DNA of 64,000 nucleotides, taken from NCBI RefSeq assembly GCF_000304355.2, contig NC_018227.2, forward strand, positions 744,001 to 808,000. The letters run 5' to 3'. Below the pieces are notes generated by a model. The model saw only the letters and a program-made list of their open reading frames with translations. It made no database searches and was not told where the DNA came from. A program made the translations under genes and the position numbers. Origin of the DNA: Methanoculleus bourgensis MS2 (GTDB lineage: Archaea; Halobacteriota; Methanomicrobia; Methanomicrobiales; Methanoculleaceae). Below are positions 52,314 to 61,173 of the stretch, one piece after another (position 1 is the stretch's first letter; every line of letters begins with the position of its first letter).

Positions 52314-53661
52314 TATCAACAAACTCCTCTTCTGTATTCCGGGGGATAAACGCCCCGGCCGCGATCCGGTGCCCGCCGCCTGCACCGCCCACCCCTGCCG
52401 ACGCCTCGACGAGCGCCTCCTGGAGGTCGACGCCCCGCGCGAGCGCCCACTGGTTGGTCCGCATCGAGACCTTGGTGACCTCCGGTTCGTCCACCATCGC
52501 GGCGAGCACCATGATCGGTTTCCTCCAGTCCAGTTTGGAGAGCGCCATACCGGCGCCGATCCCGACGATGGTATCCGGGAACCGGTCGCCGGTGTGGATG
52601 TACTGCAGGTGGGAGAGTTCGGTCACCCCGGTATCGAGAATGTACTGGAGCAGGTCGCGGATGACCGAGCGGTGGTGGGCGAGCATGTACTCGGCCTCGC
52701 GGTAAGCGTCCCCGCGCTCCCCGCGGCAGATGCTGCCTCCGACCTTTGGCTTTGCCCATCGGCCGCAGGCGTTGAGCAGGGTGGCGTATTCGGAGGCGTT
52801 CCTGAGCGGTGTGCGTTCCGTCTCGTCGGGGAAGATGTAGGTCTCGCCGAGGAGGCGGTCGATCTCCCTCCCGTGAGCAATGAGCTGCTGGGCAAGGGCG
52901 CTGACGATCTTGCGCCGGTCATCGAACGTGAGTTCCTCCCAGACGAGCCAGCCGCCCTGCGGGTTCTTTAACTCAACACCGAGCCTCTCAAGAAACTGGA
53001 GCGCCGCGTTTGTGCTGTTTGAGATCCCGTCGATGTAGGGGTCGTCACAGTAGCCGAGGCAGACGTGGACAGGGCGGGTGGATATCCCGTAGCAGTTTAA
53101 GTCCCGTTCCCGGACGATGATGTTGCCGTACTCCACGCCGTCCTGGACGATCTCCCGCGCCGGGCCGACCAGCCCGCAGTTCTCCCGGGCCATCATATCG
53201 CCGACGTTTCCGACCACTGCGAGTTTGGCGAGGTCGGTGCTGGTGGGATCGATCGTCTTTGCGACCAGGTATGCAACGCCGGCCGCACTCATCCGGGTAA
53301 CGCCGTAGTCCAGGCAGTTGACCTGAGGGTAGGCCGTGCCGCAGGGCTGGCTGACGTGGTGGTCGAGTATCAGGACCTCGTCAGCGGAGAGACCGTGCTC
53401 CTCGAGGAGATTCTGCTGGCCTGCCCCAAGGTCGGTGAAGAGTTTTAAGGAGTCGTCCTTCGGGATGTGGCGCATCGCCATCGGCTCGAGCTGGCGGACA
53501 AAGACTGAACTGACCGGTATGCCCTCACGGCTGAGCGCCTGCGCAAGAATCGACTCGGTGCTGATTCCGTCGGCGTCGATGTGGGAGACGATCGTCACCC
53601 GGTCCGCTTCGCAGATCGTATCAGCCGCTCTCCGCAGATCGCGCTTTAGGCCCATCTCCAT
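52258..53661 (-). CDS. Archaeal RecJ-like DHH exonuclease
   Basis: 467 residues. DHH phosphoesterase motifs are HIDADGIST (motif I), LFTDLGAGQQ, LDHHVSQP (motif III), NVGDMM, and the DHHA1 GGAGGGHRIAAGAF near the C-terminus. Archaeal RecJ proteins degrade single-stranded DNA or RNA, and one type (GAN) associates with GINS/CMG. Which subtype this is cannot be decided by eye. It is the first gene of a unit with PUA, NAC and TrmI; its stop lies inside the PUA gene start. Confidence 0.88.
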   Translation of the reverse strand: MEMGLKRDLRRAADTICEADRVTIVSHIDADGISTESILAQALSREGIPVSSVFVRQLEPMAMRHIPKDDSLKLFTDLGAGQQNLLEEHGLSADEVLILDHHVSQPCGTAYPQVNCLDYGVTRMSAAGVAYLVAKTIDPTSTDLAKLAVVGNVGDMMARENCGLVGPAREIVQDGVEYGNIIVRERDLNCYGISTRPVHVCLGYCDDPYIDGISNSTNAALQFLERLGVELKNPQGGWLVWEELTFDDRRKIVSALAQQLIAHGREIDRLLGETYIFPDETERTPLRNASEYATLLNACGRWAKPKVGGSICRGERGDAYREAEYMLAHHRSVIRDLLQYILDTGVTELSHLQYIHTGDRFPDTIVGIGAGMALSKLDWRKPIMVLAAMVDEPEVTKVSMRTNQWALARGVDLQEALVEASAGVGGAGGGHRIAAGAFIPRNTEEEFVDSVNRILKRQSAPAGQDDS

Positions 53662-53832
53662 AGTAGTGCGTCGCGGGTGTCAATAAATCATTGCGGAGGG
53701 GAAGGACGCGCGTTGTGGGGTGAGGCATACGGGTAGGCCTGCCCCGACATACCGGACCGCGCCATTCAAAAGATATCTATGAAGAGAGCGCATAGCACCA
53801 ATCAGACAATGTTCCGGAAGGGCGGTATACCG

Positions 53833-55230
53833 ATGGAAGGGATGCGGGAGTTCCTTGAGACCGGCGTGATCAGCGCCGGCCGAATGCGGGCAGTCGAAGA
53901 GAACGCTGCTCTGCTGGGGCTCTCGTCGCTCCGGATGATGGAGAGCGCCGGGCGGGCGCTCGTGGATACTATCCTCACCTACAACCCCTCCCGCGTCCTC
54001 ATCCTCTGTGGGAAGGGAAACAACGGCGGCGATGGAATGGTGGCAGCCCGCTACCTCCAGCACCTCGACGCGGTCGACGTCGTCTACCCTGACTCTGGTC
54101 AGATGACCCCGGAGGCTGCCGTCCAGGCATCGCTTCTTGGGCACTGCCCGGTCGCCCTCCACCCGGTCAGGTGCGCCGCAGACGTCGAACCCCTCCTCCG
54201 CGTCTTCGATGAGGCCGATCTCATCGTTGACGCGATGCTCGGGACCGGGGCCTCGGGCGCGGTGCGGGAGCCGCTTGCAACCCTCGTCGCCCTGGCGAAC
54301 AAAAGCCCCGTGCCGGTCGTCGCTGTCGACATACCTACCCCCGGTATCAGGGCCGCGCGTATCGTATCGTTCCACCGACCCAAGGTGGAGGGCGCGGACG
54401 TCGTGGATATCGGCATCCCGCTCGAGGCTGAGGTCTGCACCGGTCCCGGCGATCTTGCGCTCCTCCCGGCAAGGGCGCCCGGGGCCCACAAGGGCGCCGG
54501 CGGCGAGGTCCTGGTGGTCGGGGGAGGGCCCTACCAGGGGGCGCCCTACATCGCGGCCATGGGAGCGCTCCGCGCCGGTGCCGATATCGTGCGGATCGCC
54601 TCCCCCGCGTACATCCCCATGCCTGACCTGATCTACGAGCGCCTGGAGGGAGACGTGATCACAAACGACCACCTGGAGACGATCCTCGGGCTCGTCGGGC
54701 GGGCTGACGTCGTTGTCTGTGGCATGGGGCTTGGGAGAGCGAGCCACGATGTCGTGCTTGCCGTCGCTGAGGCGGCAGAAAAAGCGGTCTTTGACGCCGA
54801 CGCGCTCGCCCGTCCCCTGCCGGCGGCAAAGGAGACGATCTACACCCCGCACGCGGGCGAGTTCGCCCGGATGACCGGGGCGGAACCGCCGGTGGACCTT
54901 GTCCCGCGCGCCAGGAGCGTCAAGGCCGCCGCAACGGCGGGGACCATCCTCCTCAAAGGCCCGGTCGACGTCGTCTCCGACGGGAAGCGGGTCAGGTTCA
55001 ACCGGACCGGAACCCCCGCCATGACCACCGGGGGGACAGGCGATCTCCTCGCCGGTATGGCCGGGGCGCTCTTCTGCCACCTGCCGGCATTCGAGGCCGC
55101 CTGTATCGCCGCATACGCAAACGGCAGGGCCGGTATGCGGGCCGCGGAGGAGCGGGGGTGCGGTATGCTCGCTACAGATATGCTGGACTTCATCCCACGC
55201 GAACTCTTCGGCCGTGGAACACCCGGGTAG
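53833..55230 (+). CDS. nnr: Bifunctional NAD(P)H-hydrate epimerase/dehydratase
   Basis: 465 residues from the ATG at 53833. The frame is open to the ATG at 53779, but a TATA-like TTCAAAAGATA at about 53767-53777 would put transcription start after it. It repairs hydrated NAD(P)H. The N-terminal YjeF epimerase shows ISAGRMRAVEENA, GKGNNGGDGMVAARYL and DAMLGTGASGAV. The C-terminal YjeF ADP-dependent dehydratase shows APGAHKGAGGEVLVVGG, TPHAGEFARMTG and TGGTGDLLAGM. Monocistronic, moaC following with a small gap. Confidence 0.93.
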   Translation: MEGMREFLETGVISAGRMRAVEENAALLGLSSLRMMESAGRALVDTILTYNPSRVLILCGKGNNGGDGMVAARYLQHLDAVDVVYPDSGQMTPEAAVQASLLGHCPVALHPVRCAADVEPLLRVFDEADLIVDAMLGTGASGAVREPLATLVALANKSPVPVVAVDIPTPGIRAARIVSFHRPKVEGADVVDIGIPLEAEVCTGPGDLALLPARAPGAHKGAGGEVLVVGGGPYQGAPYIAAMGALRAGADIVRIASPAYIPMPDLIYERLEGDVITNDHLETILGLVGRADVVVCGMGLGRASHDVVLAVAEAAEKAVFDADALARPLPAAKETIYTPHAGEFARMTGAEPPVDLVPRARSVKAAATAGTILLKGPVDVVSDGKRVRFNRTGTPAMTTGGTGDLLAGMAGALFCHLPAFEAACIAAYANGRAGMRAAEERGCGMLATDMLDFIPRELFGRGTPG

Positions 55231-55248
55231 TCGGCCCGAATACGTCCT

Positions 55249-55256
55249 CTTTTATC
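55249..55256 (+). promoter_or_regulatory. TATA-box of moaC
   Basis: CTTTTATC lies about 33-40 bases before the ATG at 55289. A short leader or nearly leaderless mRNA is implied. Confidence 0.5.
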
Positions 55257-55288
55257 CCCCAAGAGACAGAAGATCTCCTGCGATATAC

Positions 55289-55783
55289 ATGAACGAGTCC
55301 GGCAAACAGGGCGAGGGCCCGGTCTTCACCCACATCGAGAACGACCGCGCGCAGATGGTGGACATCTCAGCCAAGACCGAGGTCCCCCGGGAAGCGGTTG
55401 CGAGCGGCAGAATCTACCTCCGGGGCGAGACGCTCCGGGCCATCAGGGAAGGAACCACGGTCAAAGGCAACGTGCTCGCGACCGCACGGGTGGCGGCCAC
55501 CCTCGCGGTGAAAGACACGCCGCGCATCATCCCCATGTGCCACCCCATACCGCTTGGAGGCATCACCATCGATTTCGAGGAAGGGGACGGCTACATCGAG
55601 GCGACCGCCCGTGTAAAGTCATACGGGAGGACGGGTGTCGAGATGGAAGCGCTCACCGGCGTCTCTGTCGCTCTCCTCACCGTCTGGGATATGGTCAAGT
55701 CGGCGGAGAAGGACGAGAACGGTCAGTACCCGGTCACCAGGATCGATGCCGTCCACGTCGTGGAGAAGCGGAAAGGGGTCTAG
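55289..55783 (+). CDS. moaC: Cyclic pyranopterin monophosphate synthase
   Basis: 164 residues from the ATG at 55289; the in-frame ATG at 55214 overlaps nnr and would precede the TATA box. MoaC forms cyclic pyranopterin monophosphate for molybdopterin (here needed for formylmethanofuran dehydrogenase). Motifs: FTHIENDRAQMVDISAKTE, IPMCHPIPLGGITID and GVEMEALTGVSVALLTVWDM. The stop TAG at 55781-55783 lies inside the terminal repeat of the element that follows. Confidence 0.94.
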   Translation: MNESGKQGEGPVFTHIENDRAQMVDISAKTEVPREAVASGRIYLRGETLRAIREGTTVKGNVLATARVAATLAVKDTPRIIPMCHPIPLGGITIDFEEGDGYIEATARVKSYGRTGVEMEALTGVSVALLTVWDMVKSAEKDENGQYPVTRIDAVHVVEKRKGV

Positions 55784-56077
55784 TGCCAAGTCAACGACGA
55801 ATTGTCGCAATAGTGCATCGTGTCACGTTATTTTGAAGATTTCGATGCGTGAAATGCAACGACGATGACCTCACGCGAAGTCGCGAAGAGCGCGAAGTTC
55901 GGTTGCTGGACGGTAGTAGTCCCCTTCGCGGTCTTCGCGGCTTCGCGTGAGACTCGATCACCCCCTGTGCTGAACACTCACGCGGGAGGTCGCGGAGGCG
56001 GCATTGGATTTTTGGTTTTGGATGGCAAAGAGCAGTGGCACGCCTCTATCCGACGTTTGATTGTTGACTCGGCACTA
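55780..56077. repeat. MITE-like element with 22-bp terminal inverted repeats next to moaC
   Basis: Ends: CTAGTGCCAAGTCAACGACG at the left, and in reverse complement CTAGTGCCGAGTCAACAATC at the right; 18 of the outer 22 bases agree. The interior includes a family A-like segment (ATAGTGCATCGTGTCACGTT, then CGCGAAG blocks to 55990). The element starts on the moaC stop codon, so moaC may have acquired its stop from it. No coding frame. Confidence 0.75.
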
Positions 56078-56203
56078 GCCCCTCCTGCAGGCAGACTGAC
56101 TGGAAGGAATCCTTTATTTGTTCTCTCGTCAACCTGTTAAGAATCACGGGATACGTCCCTGAAAGGAATGTGGCGGAAACGCTGAACCTGAGGTGATTTA
56201 AGA

Positions 56204-56794
56204 ATGGCAAAATCGATGTATGCCTACGTTCGTGAGGCATGGAAACGGCCCGACCAGTCCGAGGTGAAAGGTCTCCTCTGGGAGCGCCTCCAGGTGTGGC
56301 GGCGCGAGGGAAGTGTCGTGCGCATTGAGCGCCCCACCCGGATTGACCGGGCCCGGTCGCTCGGATACAAGGCCAAACAGGGAATCGTTGTTGCACGTGT
56401 CAGGGTCCGTCGCGGCGGCCGGAGGAAGCCCAGGTACTTCCGCGGGCGCAGGACCGCACGCATGGGCATGCGCCGGACGACCCCGGCAAAGAGCCTGCAG
56501 CGCATTGCCGAAGAGCGGGCGTCCCGCAAGTTCCCGAACATGGAGGCCCTGAACTCCTACTGGGTCGGTGAAGACGGACGCTATAGGTGGTTTGAGGTTA
56601 TCCTGGTCGACGGTCATCACCCCTCGATCCGGAGCGACCGCAACCTCGCGTGGCTGGCCGACTCCGCCCACCGGGGCCGGGCAGAGCGCGGCAAGACCTC
56701 TGCCGGCATGAAGGGGCGCGGCATGCGGACGCGCGGACGCGGAACCGAGAAGACCCGCCCGAGCATCCGTTCCCATGCAAACCGCGGCAAATAA
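56204..56794 (+). CDS. rpl15e: Large ribosomal subunit protein eL15
   Basis: 196 residues, highly basic. The start [20 protein letters not shown] and the block [20 protein letters not shown] are typical of archaeal/eukaryotic L15e, which binds 23S rRNA. GAGGTGATTT precedes the ATG as ribosome-binding site. It begins the run of translation and RNA-processing genes; RNase P genes follow after 31 bases. Confidence 0.97.
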   Translation: MAKSMYAYVREAWKRPDQSEVKGLLWERLQVWRREGSVVRIERPTRIDRARSLGYKAKQGIVVARVRVRRGGRRKPRYFRGRRTARMGMRRTTPAKSLQRIAEERASRKFPNMEALNSYWVGEDGRYRWFEVILVDGHHPSIRSDRNLAWLADSAHRGRAERGKTSAGMKGRGMRTRGRGTEKTRPSIRSHANRGK

Positions 56795-56825
56795 ACACCC
56801 CTTTTTTTACACACGGTCTATCACG

Positions 56826-57470
56826 ATGAAGATCACCGACGCCAGTGTATGCCCCTATCCCGCCGGCGACTCGACGCTGGCACGGATGGCGCTCGAGGCG
56901 GTAGAACTCGGATTCGATAGTCTTGTCGCCCTCGGAGAGGAGGATTCGCAATCCCGCGGGCTTGAGGTTCTCCGGGGCGTCGTGATCAGTGCCGCGTCCC
57001 AGAAGGAGGTCATCAGGCAGGTGCGCAAGCCCACGGTCCGGGCTGCCGATGTGGTCTTCGTCAACGCTGGCGACATCTCCTTCAACCGGGCCGTCGTCTC
57101 GGTGAAGGAGGTGCACGTCGTCAGGAACATCCATGCCACCCGGAGGAACGCCTTTGATCATGTCGCTGCACGGTCGGCAGCGGACCACGGTACGGCAGTG
57201 GACATCTCGCTTGCCCCCATCATCCAGTACCGCGGGAGAAGGCGCCAGAGAGCGCTACAGCGGTACGCGGATATCCTGACACTGCAGCGGCGTTACGGTT
57301 TCCCGTTGACGATATCGTCGGGCGCACGCTCGATCCTTGAACAGCGATCGGTTCGTGAGACCCGGGGCCTCTGCGCGCTCTTCGGCATGACGGGGGCAGA
57401 AGTGAGTGAGGCCCTCTCGTCCATAGGGCGGCTCGTCGAACCTGCCCGACCGGTGAGGGTGGTCGGATGA
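56826..57470 (+). CDS. rnp3: RNase P protein component Rpp30
   Basis: 214 residues from the ATG at 56826. A PHP-related TIM barrel of the p30 family (KITDASVCPYPAGDSTLARM, then LTISSGARSILEQRS). It is one of the archaeal RNase P proteins that pair with Pop5 on the catalytic RNA to trim tRNA 5' ends. Its stop overlaps the rnp2 start by 4 bases (ATGA at 57467-57470). Confidence 0.93.
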   Translation: MKITDASVCPYPAGDSTLARMALEAVELGFDSLVALGEEDSQSRGLEVLRGVVISAASQKEVIRQVRKPTVRAADVVFVNAGDISFNRAVVSVKEVHVVRNIHATRRNAFDHVAARSAADHGTAVDISLAPIIQYRGRRRQRALQRYADILTLQRRYGFPLTISSGARSILEQRSVRETRGLCALFGMTGAEVSEALSSIGRLVEPARPVRVVG

Positions 57471-57949
57471 AACCAAGACCGCCGGCGATGCGGGAGAAGC
57501 GGCGCTACATCCTGGTGCGGATCCTCCCCTATGGGGTGACTCCCGACCAGAAAGATGTGTACCTCTCGGTCATCGAGGCCGCGACTTCCCTCTGGGGCGA
57601 TGTAGCCGTCGGTCTTGCGCAACCCGCCGTGGTCTTCTGCGGCGAGGGGTATGCCGTGGTCAGGTGCCGGCGGGGGACGGAGAAGGATATCGCCACCGCC
57701 CTTGCAACGGTCACCGCGATAGCGGGTGAGCGGGTCGCACTCAGGACGGTTGCCACATCCGGGACCATCCGTGCACTGCGGCGCCGGATACGACCGATCC
57801 GGCCTCTCCCGGAGACCGGGGAAGTGACGATCGGGGGAGACTATTTTGTGGTGTACCGCTATCCCCGTCAAAAGGTTGATTTGGTTGAAAAAGGTATTAT
57901 GCATCAGAAGTCATTGTTTTTCACTGAAACCGATTTGGAGGAACGATAA
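57467..57949 (+). CDS. rnp2: RNase P protein component Pop5/Rpp14 type
   Basis: 160 residues. Features are the N-terminal REKRRYILVRI and LSVIEAATSLWGDVAVGLAQ, with GEGYAVVRCRRGTEKDIATA. The Pop5-Rpp30 pair activates the RNase P catalytic domain, so the coupled gene order fits. The C-terminal 40 residues beyond the fold are more variable. The psmA start overlaps its last base. Confidence 0.92.
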   Translation: MKPRPPAMREKRRYILVRILPYGVTPDQKDVYLSVIEAATSLWGDVAVGLAQPAVVFCGEGYAVVRCRRGTEKDIATALATVTAIAGERVALRTVATSGTIRALRRRIRPIRPLPETGEVTIGGDYFVVYRYPRQKVDLVEKGIMHQKSLFFTETDLEER

Positions 57950-58671
57950 TGCAACCACAATATCAGATGGGTTATGACCGGGCGATCACCGTATTCAGCC
58001 CGGACGGTAGACTTTACCAGGTTGAGTATGCCAGAGAAGCGGTAAAACGAGGCACAACGGCCGTCGGCCTCAAGTGCAGCGAAGGCGTCGTGCTGATTGT
58101 CGATAAGCGCGTGACATCCCGGCTCCTCGAACCGGTATCAATCGAGAAGATCTTCAAGATCGATACGCATATCGGCGTGGCATCCTCCGGCCTCGTCGGG
58201 GATGCGCGGGCTCTCGTGGACAGGGCGCGGGTCGAGTCGCAGATCAACCGGGTCTCCTACAACGAACCGATCAACGTCGAGATCCTGGCCAAGAAACTCT
58301 GTGATCATATGCAGACCTACACCCAGTTCGGCGGTGCACGCCCGTACGGGACGGCTCTCCTGATCGCAGGGGTCAGCGACGGGGAGGCCCGTCTGTTTGA
58401 GACCGATCCGAGCGGGACGCTGCTTGAGTACAAGGCGACCGGGATCGGCACAGGCCGGCCTGCCGTCATGAAGGTCTTCGAGGAAGAGTACCAGGAGGAG
58501 GCAGACTTCACCGGCGCCATCAAACTCGGTATCAAGGCCCTCCACGCCGCCACGGAAGGCAAGCTGGACGTGAGCGCCATTGAGATCGGTGTTGTTTCCA
58601 TCAAGGACGGAGAGTTTCGGAAACTGGAGAAGGACGAAGTGAAGGCCTACATTGACCAGTACGAAGAGTGA
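57949..58671 (+). CDS. psmA: Proteasome alpha subunit
   Basis: 240 residues. The alpha-subunit signature YDRAITVFSPDGRLYQVEYA is at the N-terminus, followed by AVKRGTTAVGLKCSEGVVL and TYTQFGGARPYGTALLIAGV. Seven copies form the outer ring of the 20S core, which gates substrate entry; the beta subunit gene is elsewhere. No catalytic Thr is expected. GGAGGAACGATA precedes the ATG. Confidence 0.97.
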   Translation: MQPQYQMGYDRAITVFSPDGRLYQVEYAREAVKRGTTAVGLKCSEGVVLIVDKRVTSRLLEPVSIEKIFKIDTHIGVASSGLVGDARALVDRARVESQINRVSYNEPINVEILAKKLCDHMQTYTQFGGARPYGTALLIAGVSDGEARLFETDPSGTLLEYKATGIGTGRPAVMKVFEEEYQEEADFTGAIKLGIKALHAATEGKLDVSAIEIGVVSIKDGEFRKLEKDEVKAYIDQYEE

Positions 58672-58683
58672 GTGTTATCAGTC

Positions 58684-59388
58684 ATGATACCACTGGATCA
58701 GGCAGTTGTAGCGCGGCTTGAGAGTCACGGAGAACGGTTCGAAGTGCTTGTCGACCCTGACCTGGCTGTGCGGATCCGGCAGGGGGAGGAGATCGACCTG
58801 GAAGAGGTAGTTGCAGCCGATTTCGTCTTCTCAAACGCCGCACATGGTGAGCGGGCCCCTGACGAGGCCCTCATGAAGGTCTTCAAGACGACCGAGTTTG
58901 AACCGGCCGCGCTCCGGATCATCAAACGAGGCGAGATCCAACTCACCGCCGACCAGCGTCGTCAGCGTATTGCAGAGAGACGGAACCAGGTCATCACGTT
59001 CATATCAAGGAACGCTATCAACCCCCAGTCCGGTTTCCCTCACCCCCCGCAGCGGATCGAGCTTGCCATGGAAGAGGCGAGGGTGAATATCGATCCCTTC
59101 AAGTCTGTTGAGGAGCAGGTCAAAGAGACAGTCAAGGCACTGCGCCCTCTTCTTCCTATCCGTTTCGAGGAGATCCGCATCGCCGTGAGGATCCCGGCCG
59201 ACTACGCTCCCCGGGCATACGGGGAGCTCCAGGCGGCGGTGACGATCGAGCAGAACGAGTGGCAGAAGGATGGTTCCTGGATTGCCGTCGTCAGGATTCC
59301 GGCAGGCATCCAGGAAGAGTTCTATGACCTGGTGAACAAGATATCCCGGGGAAACGCGGAGACCAGGATTCTCGAACGCAAGTCGTGA
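58684..59388 (+). CDS. Ribosome maturation factor SBDS/Sdo1
   Basis: 234 residues from the ATG at 58684, 12 bases after the psmA stop. The N-terminal FYSH-type domain contains [20 protein letters not shown], followed by the helical domain ([20 protein letters not shown]) and the ferredoxin-like third domain. SBDS helps remove aIF6 from the 50S subunit. In many archaea exosome genes rrp4, rrp41 and rrp42 follow; here eL43 follows directly. Confidence 0.95.
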   Translation: MIPLDQAVVARLESHGERFEVLVDPDLAVRIRQGEEIDLEEVVAADFVFSNAAHGERAPDEALMKVFKTTEFEPAALRIIKRGEIQLTADQRRQRIAERRNQVITFISRNAINPQSGFPHPPQRIELAMEEARVNIDPFKSVEEQVKETVKALRPLLPIRFEEIRIAVRIPADYAPRAYGELQAAVTIEQNEWQKDGSWIAVVRIPAGIQEEFYDLVNKISRGNAETRILERKS

Positions 59389-59390
59389 GT

Positions 59391-59401
59391 AACTATAATA
59401 A
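59391..59401 (+). promoter_or_regulatory. TATA-box before rpl37ae
   Basis: AACTATAATAA in the 55-base gap after SBDS, about 45-50 bases before the ATG at 59444. It allows rpl37ae and the downstream genes to be transcribed separately from psmA-SBDS. Confidence 0.5.
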
Positions 59402-59443
59402 GCGATAGCACAAAAATTAGAGGACAGACAAGAGGTACGCGAA

Positions 59444-59734
59444 ATGGCAAGTCGCAAACAGAGTGCCAAGGGCAGGGTAGTTGGAAGTGCCGGGCGTTTC
59501 GGCCCGAGATATGGCCGGTTTATCCGGAAGAGGGTGAACCAGATCGAGAAGATTTCCCGTGCGCGTCATGCCTGCCCCCGCTGTGATCAGGCATCGGTCC
59601 GGCGTGAGGGGACCGGAATCTGGGTGTGTCGCAAGTGCGGGTTTAAGTTTGCGGGAGGTACCTACGTCCCGGAGACCCCGGCGATGCGCATTGCTTCAAG
59701 GAGCATCGAGCGCTCGCTGCAGAAGGAGGGCTAA
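59444..59734 (+). CDS. rpl37ae: Large ribosomal subunit protein eL43 (L37Ae)
   Basis: 96 residues. Basic N-terminus (GSAGRFGPRYGRFIRKRVNQ) and a zinc ribbon with Cys pairs CPRCDQ and CRKCG. Part of the conserved archaeal group with rpoP, Brix and pcc1. It is preceded by a TATA-like element at 59391. Confidence 0.96.
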   Translation: MASRKQSAKGRVVGSAGRFGPRYGRFIRKRVNQIEKISRARHACPRCDQASVRREGTGIWVCRKCGFKFAGGTYVPETPAMRIASRSIERSLQKEG

Positions 59735-59740
59735 CCGGTC

Positions 59741-59872
59741 GTGGCTGCCTACAAGTGTGCCCGTTGTAAACAGAAAGTGGAGATCGATATCAACATACGC
59801 TGTCCCTACTGTGGACACCGTATCCTCTTCAAGGAACGTGGAGCCGGAATAAAAGATCTGAAAGCTCGATGA
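59741..59872 (+). CDS. rpoP: DNA-directed RNA polymerase subunit P
   Basis: 43 residues from a GTG at 59741, 6 bases after the eL43 stop, with GGAGGG upstream. The zinc ribbon is clear: [14 protein letters not shown] and [16 protein letters not shown]-x2-C pairs at 6/9 and 21/24, then a basic tail ending DLKAR. RpoP (Rpb12-like) is a small zinc-binding subunit of archaeal RNA polymerase. The stop overlaps the next gene's ATG (ATGA). Confidence 0.96.
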   Translation: MAAYKCARCKQKVEIDINIRCPYCGHRILFKERGAGIKDLKAR

Positions 59873-60273
59873 CGGTCGTCACGACGTCGCGTAAACCGCT
59901 CCCGGAGGTGCGGTCCCTGGCGCGGTCCCTGGCGTTCGCGATCGGCGGGGGGTATGTCACCCGTGGTAAGGCAGGCATGGGTGAACTCCTCTCCCTTGAC
60001 CGGTCGGTTGTGATCGTCTCCAGGTCAGGTTCCTATTTTTGCATTCAGGTCTTTTCTGGTGATGAACCTCCGGTGGACATCACCGTCAGGTCGTTCGTCG
60101 TCGAAGAGCGGGCGGGAGCGATCACCCGTGGGCTTTTCACGTCGGACAGTTCGGTCTACGAGGCTCTCAAAGGCCGTATCGATGCCGTGTTTGCCGGTGA
60201 AGACCTCCCCGGACACCGGATTGTCTTTGACGGGACGCAACGGAAGCGCTACACCCTGGAGGTGGCCCCCTGA
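59869..60273 (+). CDS. Archaeal Brix/Imp4-domain protein
   Basis: 134 residues from the ATG overlapping the rpoP stop. It resembles the small archaeal Brix proteins ([20 protein letters not shown] at the start, [20 protein letters not shown]). In eukaryotes Brix-domain proteins act in ribosome assembly, and a role in rRNA processing is likely. It ends with TGA overlapping the pcc1 start. Confidence 0.85.
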   Translation: MTVVTTSRKPLPEVRSLARSLAFAIGGGYVTRGKAGMGELLSLDRSVVIVSRSGSYFCIQVFSGDEPPVDITVRSFVVEERAGAITRGLFTSDSSVYEALKGRIDAVFAGEDLPGHRIVFDGTQRKRYTLEVAP

Positions 60274-60530
60274 CCCATACCGCGACGTTCCGGTTCATCG
60301 CCGACGACGCCCGACCCCTCTACCTCTCCATCTGCCAGGAGACGGACGATATCGGAGAGAGGTCGTCGGTCCGCGTAAGGCTTGCGGGCGACGATACGCT
60401 CGTCCTCGAGGTGACTGCTACCGATATACCGGCTCTCCGGGCGGCCCTCAACACCTGGCTCCGGCTGATCAACATAGCGGTTGAGGTGCGGGAGATAGCC
60501 GCACCTCCAGTGCTCCAAAACAGCGAATAA
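60270..60530 (+). CDS. pcc1: KEOPS complex subunit Pcc1 with apparent CTG start
   Basis: 86 codons. KEOPS makes the t6A modification at tRNA position 37; Pcc1 is the small dimerisation subunit. The protein shows DDARPLYLSICQETDDIG and the characteristic ALNTWLRLINIAVEVREI. No ATG, GTG or TTG exists in frame between the stop at 60228 and the conserved N-terminal strand. A strong GGAGGTGG (60258-60265) lies 4 bases before CTG at 60270, and that CTG overlaps the Brix TGA as CTGA. I therefore infer a CTG start. Confidence 0.82.
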   Translation: MTHTATFRFIADDARPLYLSICQETDDIGERSSVRVRLAGDDTLVLEVTATDIPALRAALNTWLRLINIAVEVREIAAPPVLQNSE

Positions 60531-60539
60531 TACCGCGCA

Positions 60540-60650
60540 CTCACGCGAGAAGTGCGCGAAGGGTGGTGGATGGACATTGCAGTTTTCGTCGCGCTCTTCC
60601 GCATGAGGCAACAGGTGTGGGTGAACTATCAGATGCACTTGGTCCACCGC
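60540..60650. repeat. Family A-like repeat fragment
   Basis: Contains CACGCGAGAAGTGCGCGAAG and GGCAACAGGTGTGGGTGAAC, the latter matching the right part of the repeat at 25.36-25.51 kb. The right end, in reverse complement, is GGTGGACCAAGTGCATCTGA, which resembles the left end of copy 2 (TGCTGGACCAAGTCACCTTA). Lies between pcc1 and the prefoldin gene. Confidence 0.6.
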
Positions 60651-60801
60651 GCTGTTCCCTGATAGATCGGGTCCGGGCGTGACCGGGCTCTTTATGAGTT
60701 TGCCGCCCCAACCATGTAGAGAAAGGGTTGGGAGCCTTCGCGTCTCCCGGTCCGCCACCCAAAATATTGTTACAGGGGCCAGTCCCATTTCAGGAGGGTT
60801 G

Positions 60802-61173
60802 ATGAATATGGAAAATATCCCACCAAGAGTACAGAACCAGCTGGCGATGCTCCAGCAGATGCAGCAGCAGCTGCAGACCGTGGTCTCACAGAAAGCACAG
60901 TACGAGCTCTCGATCCGCGAAGCCAGGCGGGCTGTCGAGGACCTGGGCGACGTCGCTGAGGATGCAGCGGTCTTCATGAACGTCGGCAGCGTCATGATGC
61001 AGAAGAGCAAAGAGCAGGTGCTTACATCCTTGAACGAACGTATCGAGACGCTCGAACTCCGGGTTAAGTCGCTCGAGAAACAGGAGAAGGCCCTGCAGGG
61101 CAGGTTCGAGCAGTTGTCCACCCAGATCAGGGGTGCACTGGAAGGAAAGCAGCAGCCTCCCGGCACCACCTGA
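60802..61173 (+). CDS. pfdB: Prefoldin beta subunit
   Basis: 123 residues from the ATG at 60802 (GGAGGG 4 bases upstream; the ATG at 60808 is an alternative). The protein is two long coiled-coil helices joined by a short beta hairpin: IPPRVQNQLAMLQQMQQQLQ and later LTSLNERIETLELRVKSLEK. Four beta and two alpha subunits form the archaeal prefoldin that passes unfolded proteins to the thermosome. The alpha subunit gene is elsewhere. Confidence 0.95.
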   Translation: MNMENIPPRVQNQLAMLQQMQQQLQTVVSQKAQYELSIREARRAVEDLGDVAEDAAVFMNVGSVMMQKSKEQVLTSLNERIETLELRVKSLEKQEKALQGRFEQLSTQIRGALEGKQQPPGTT

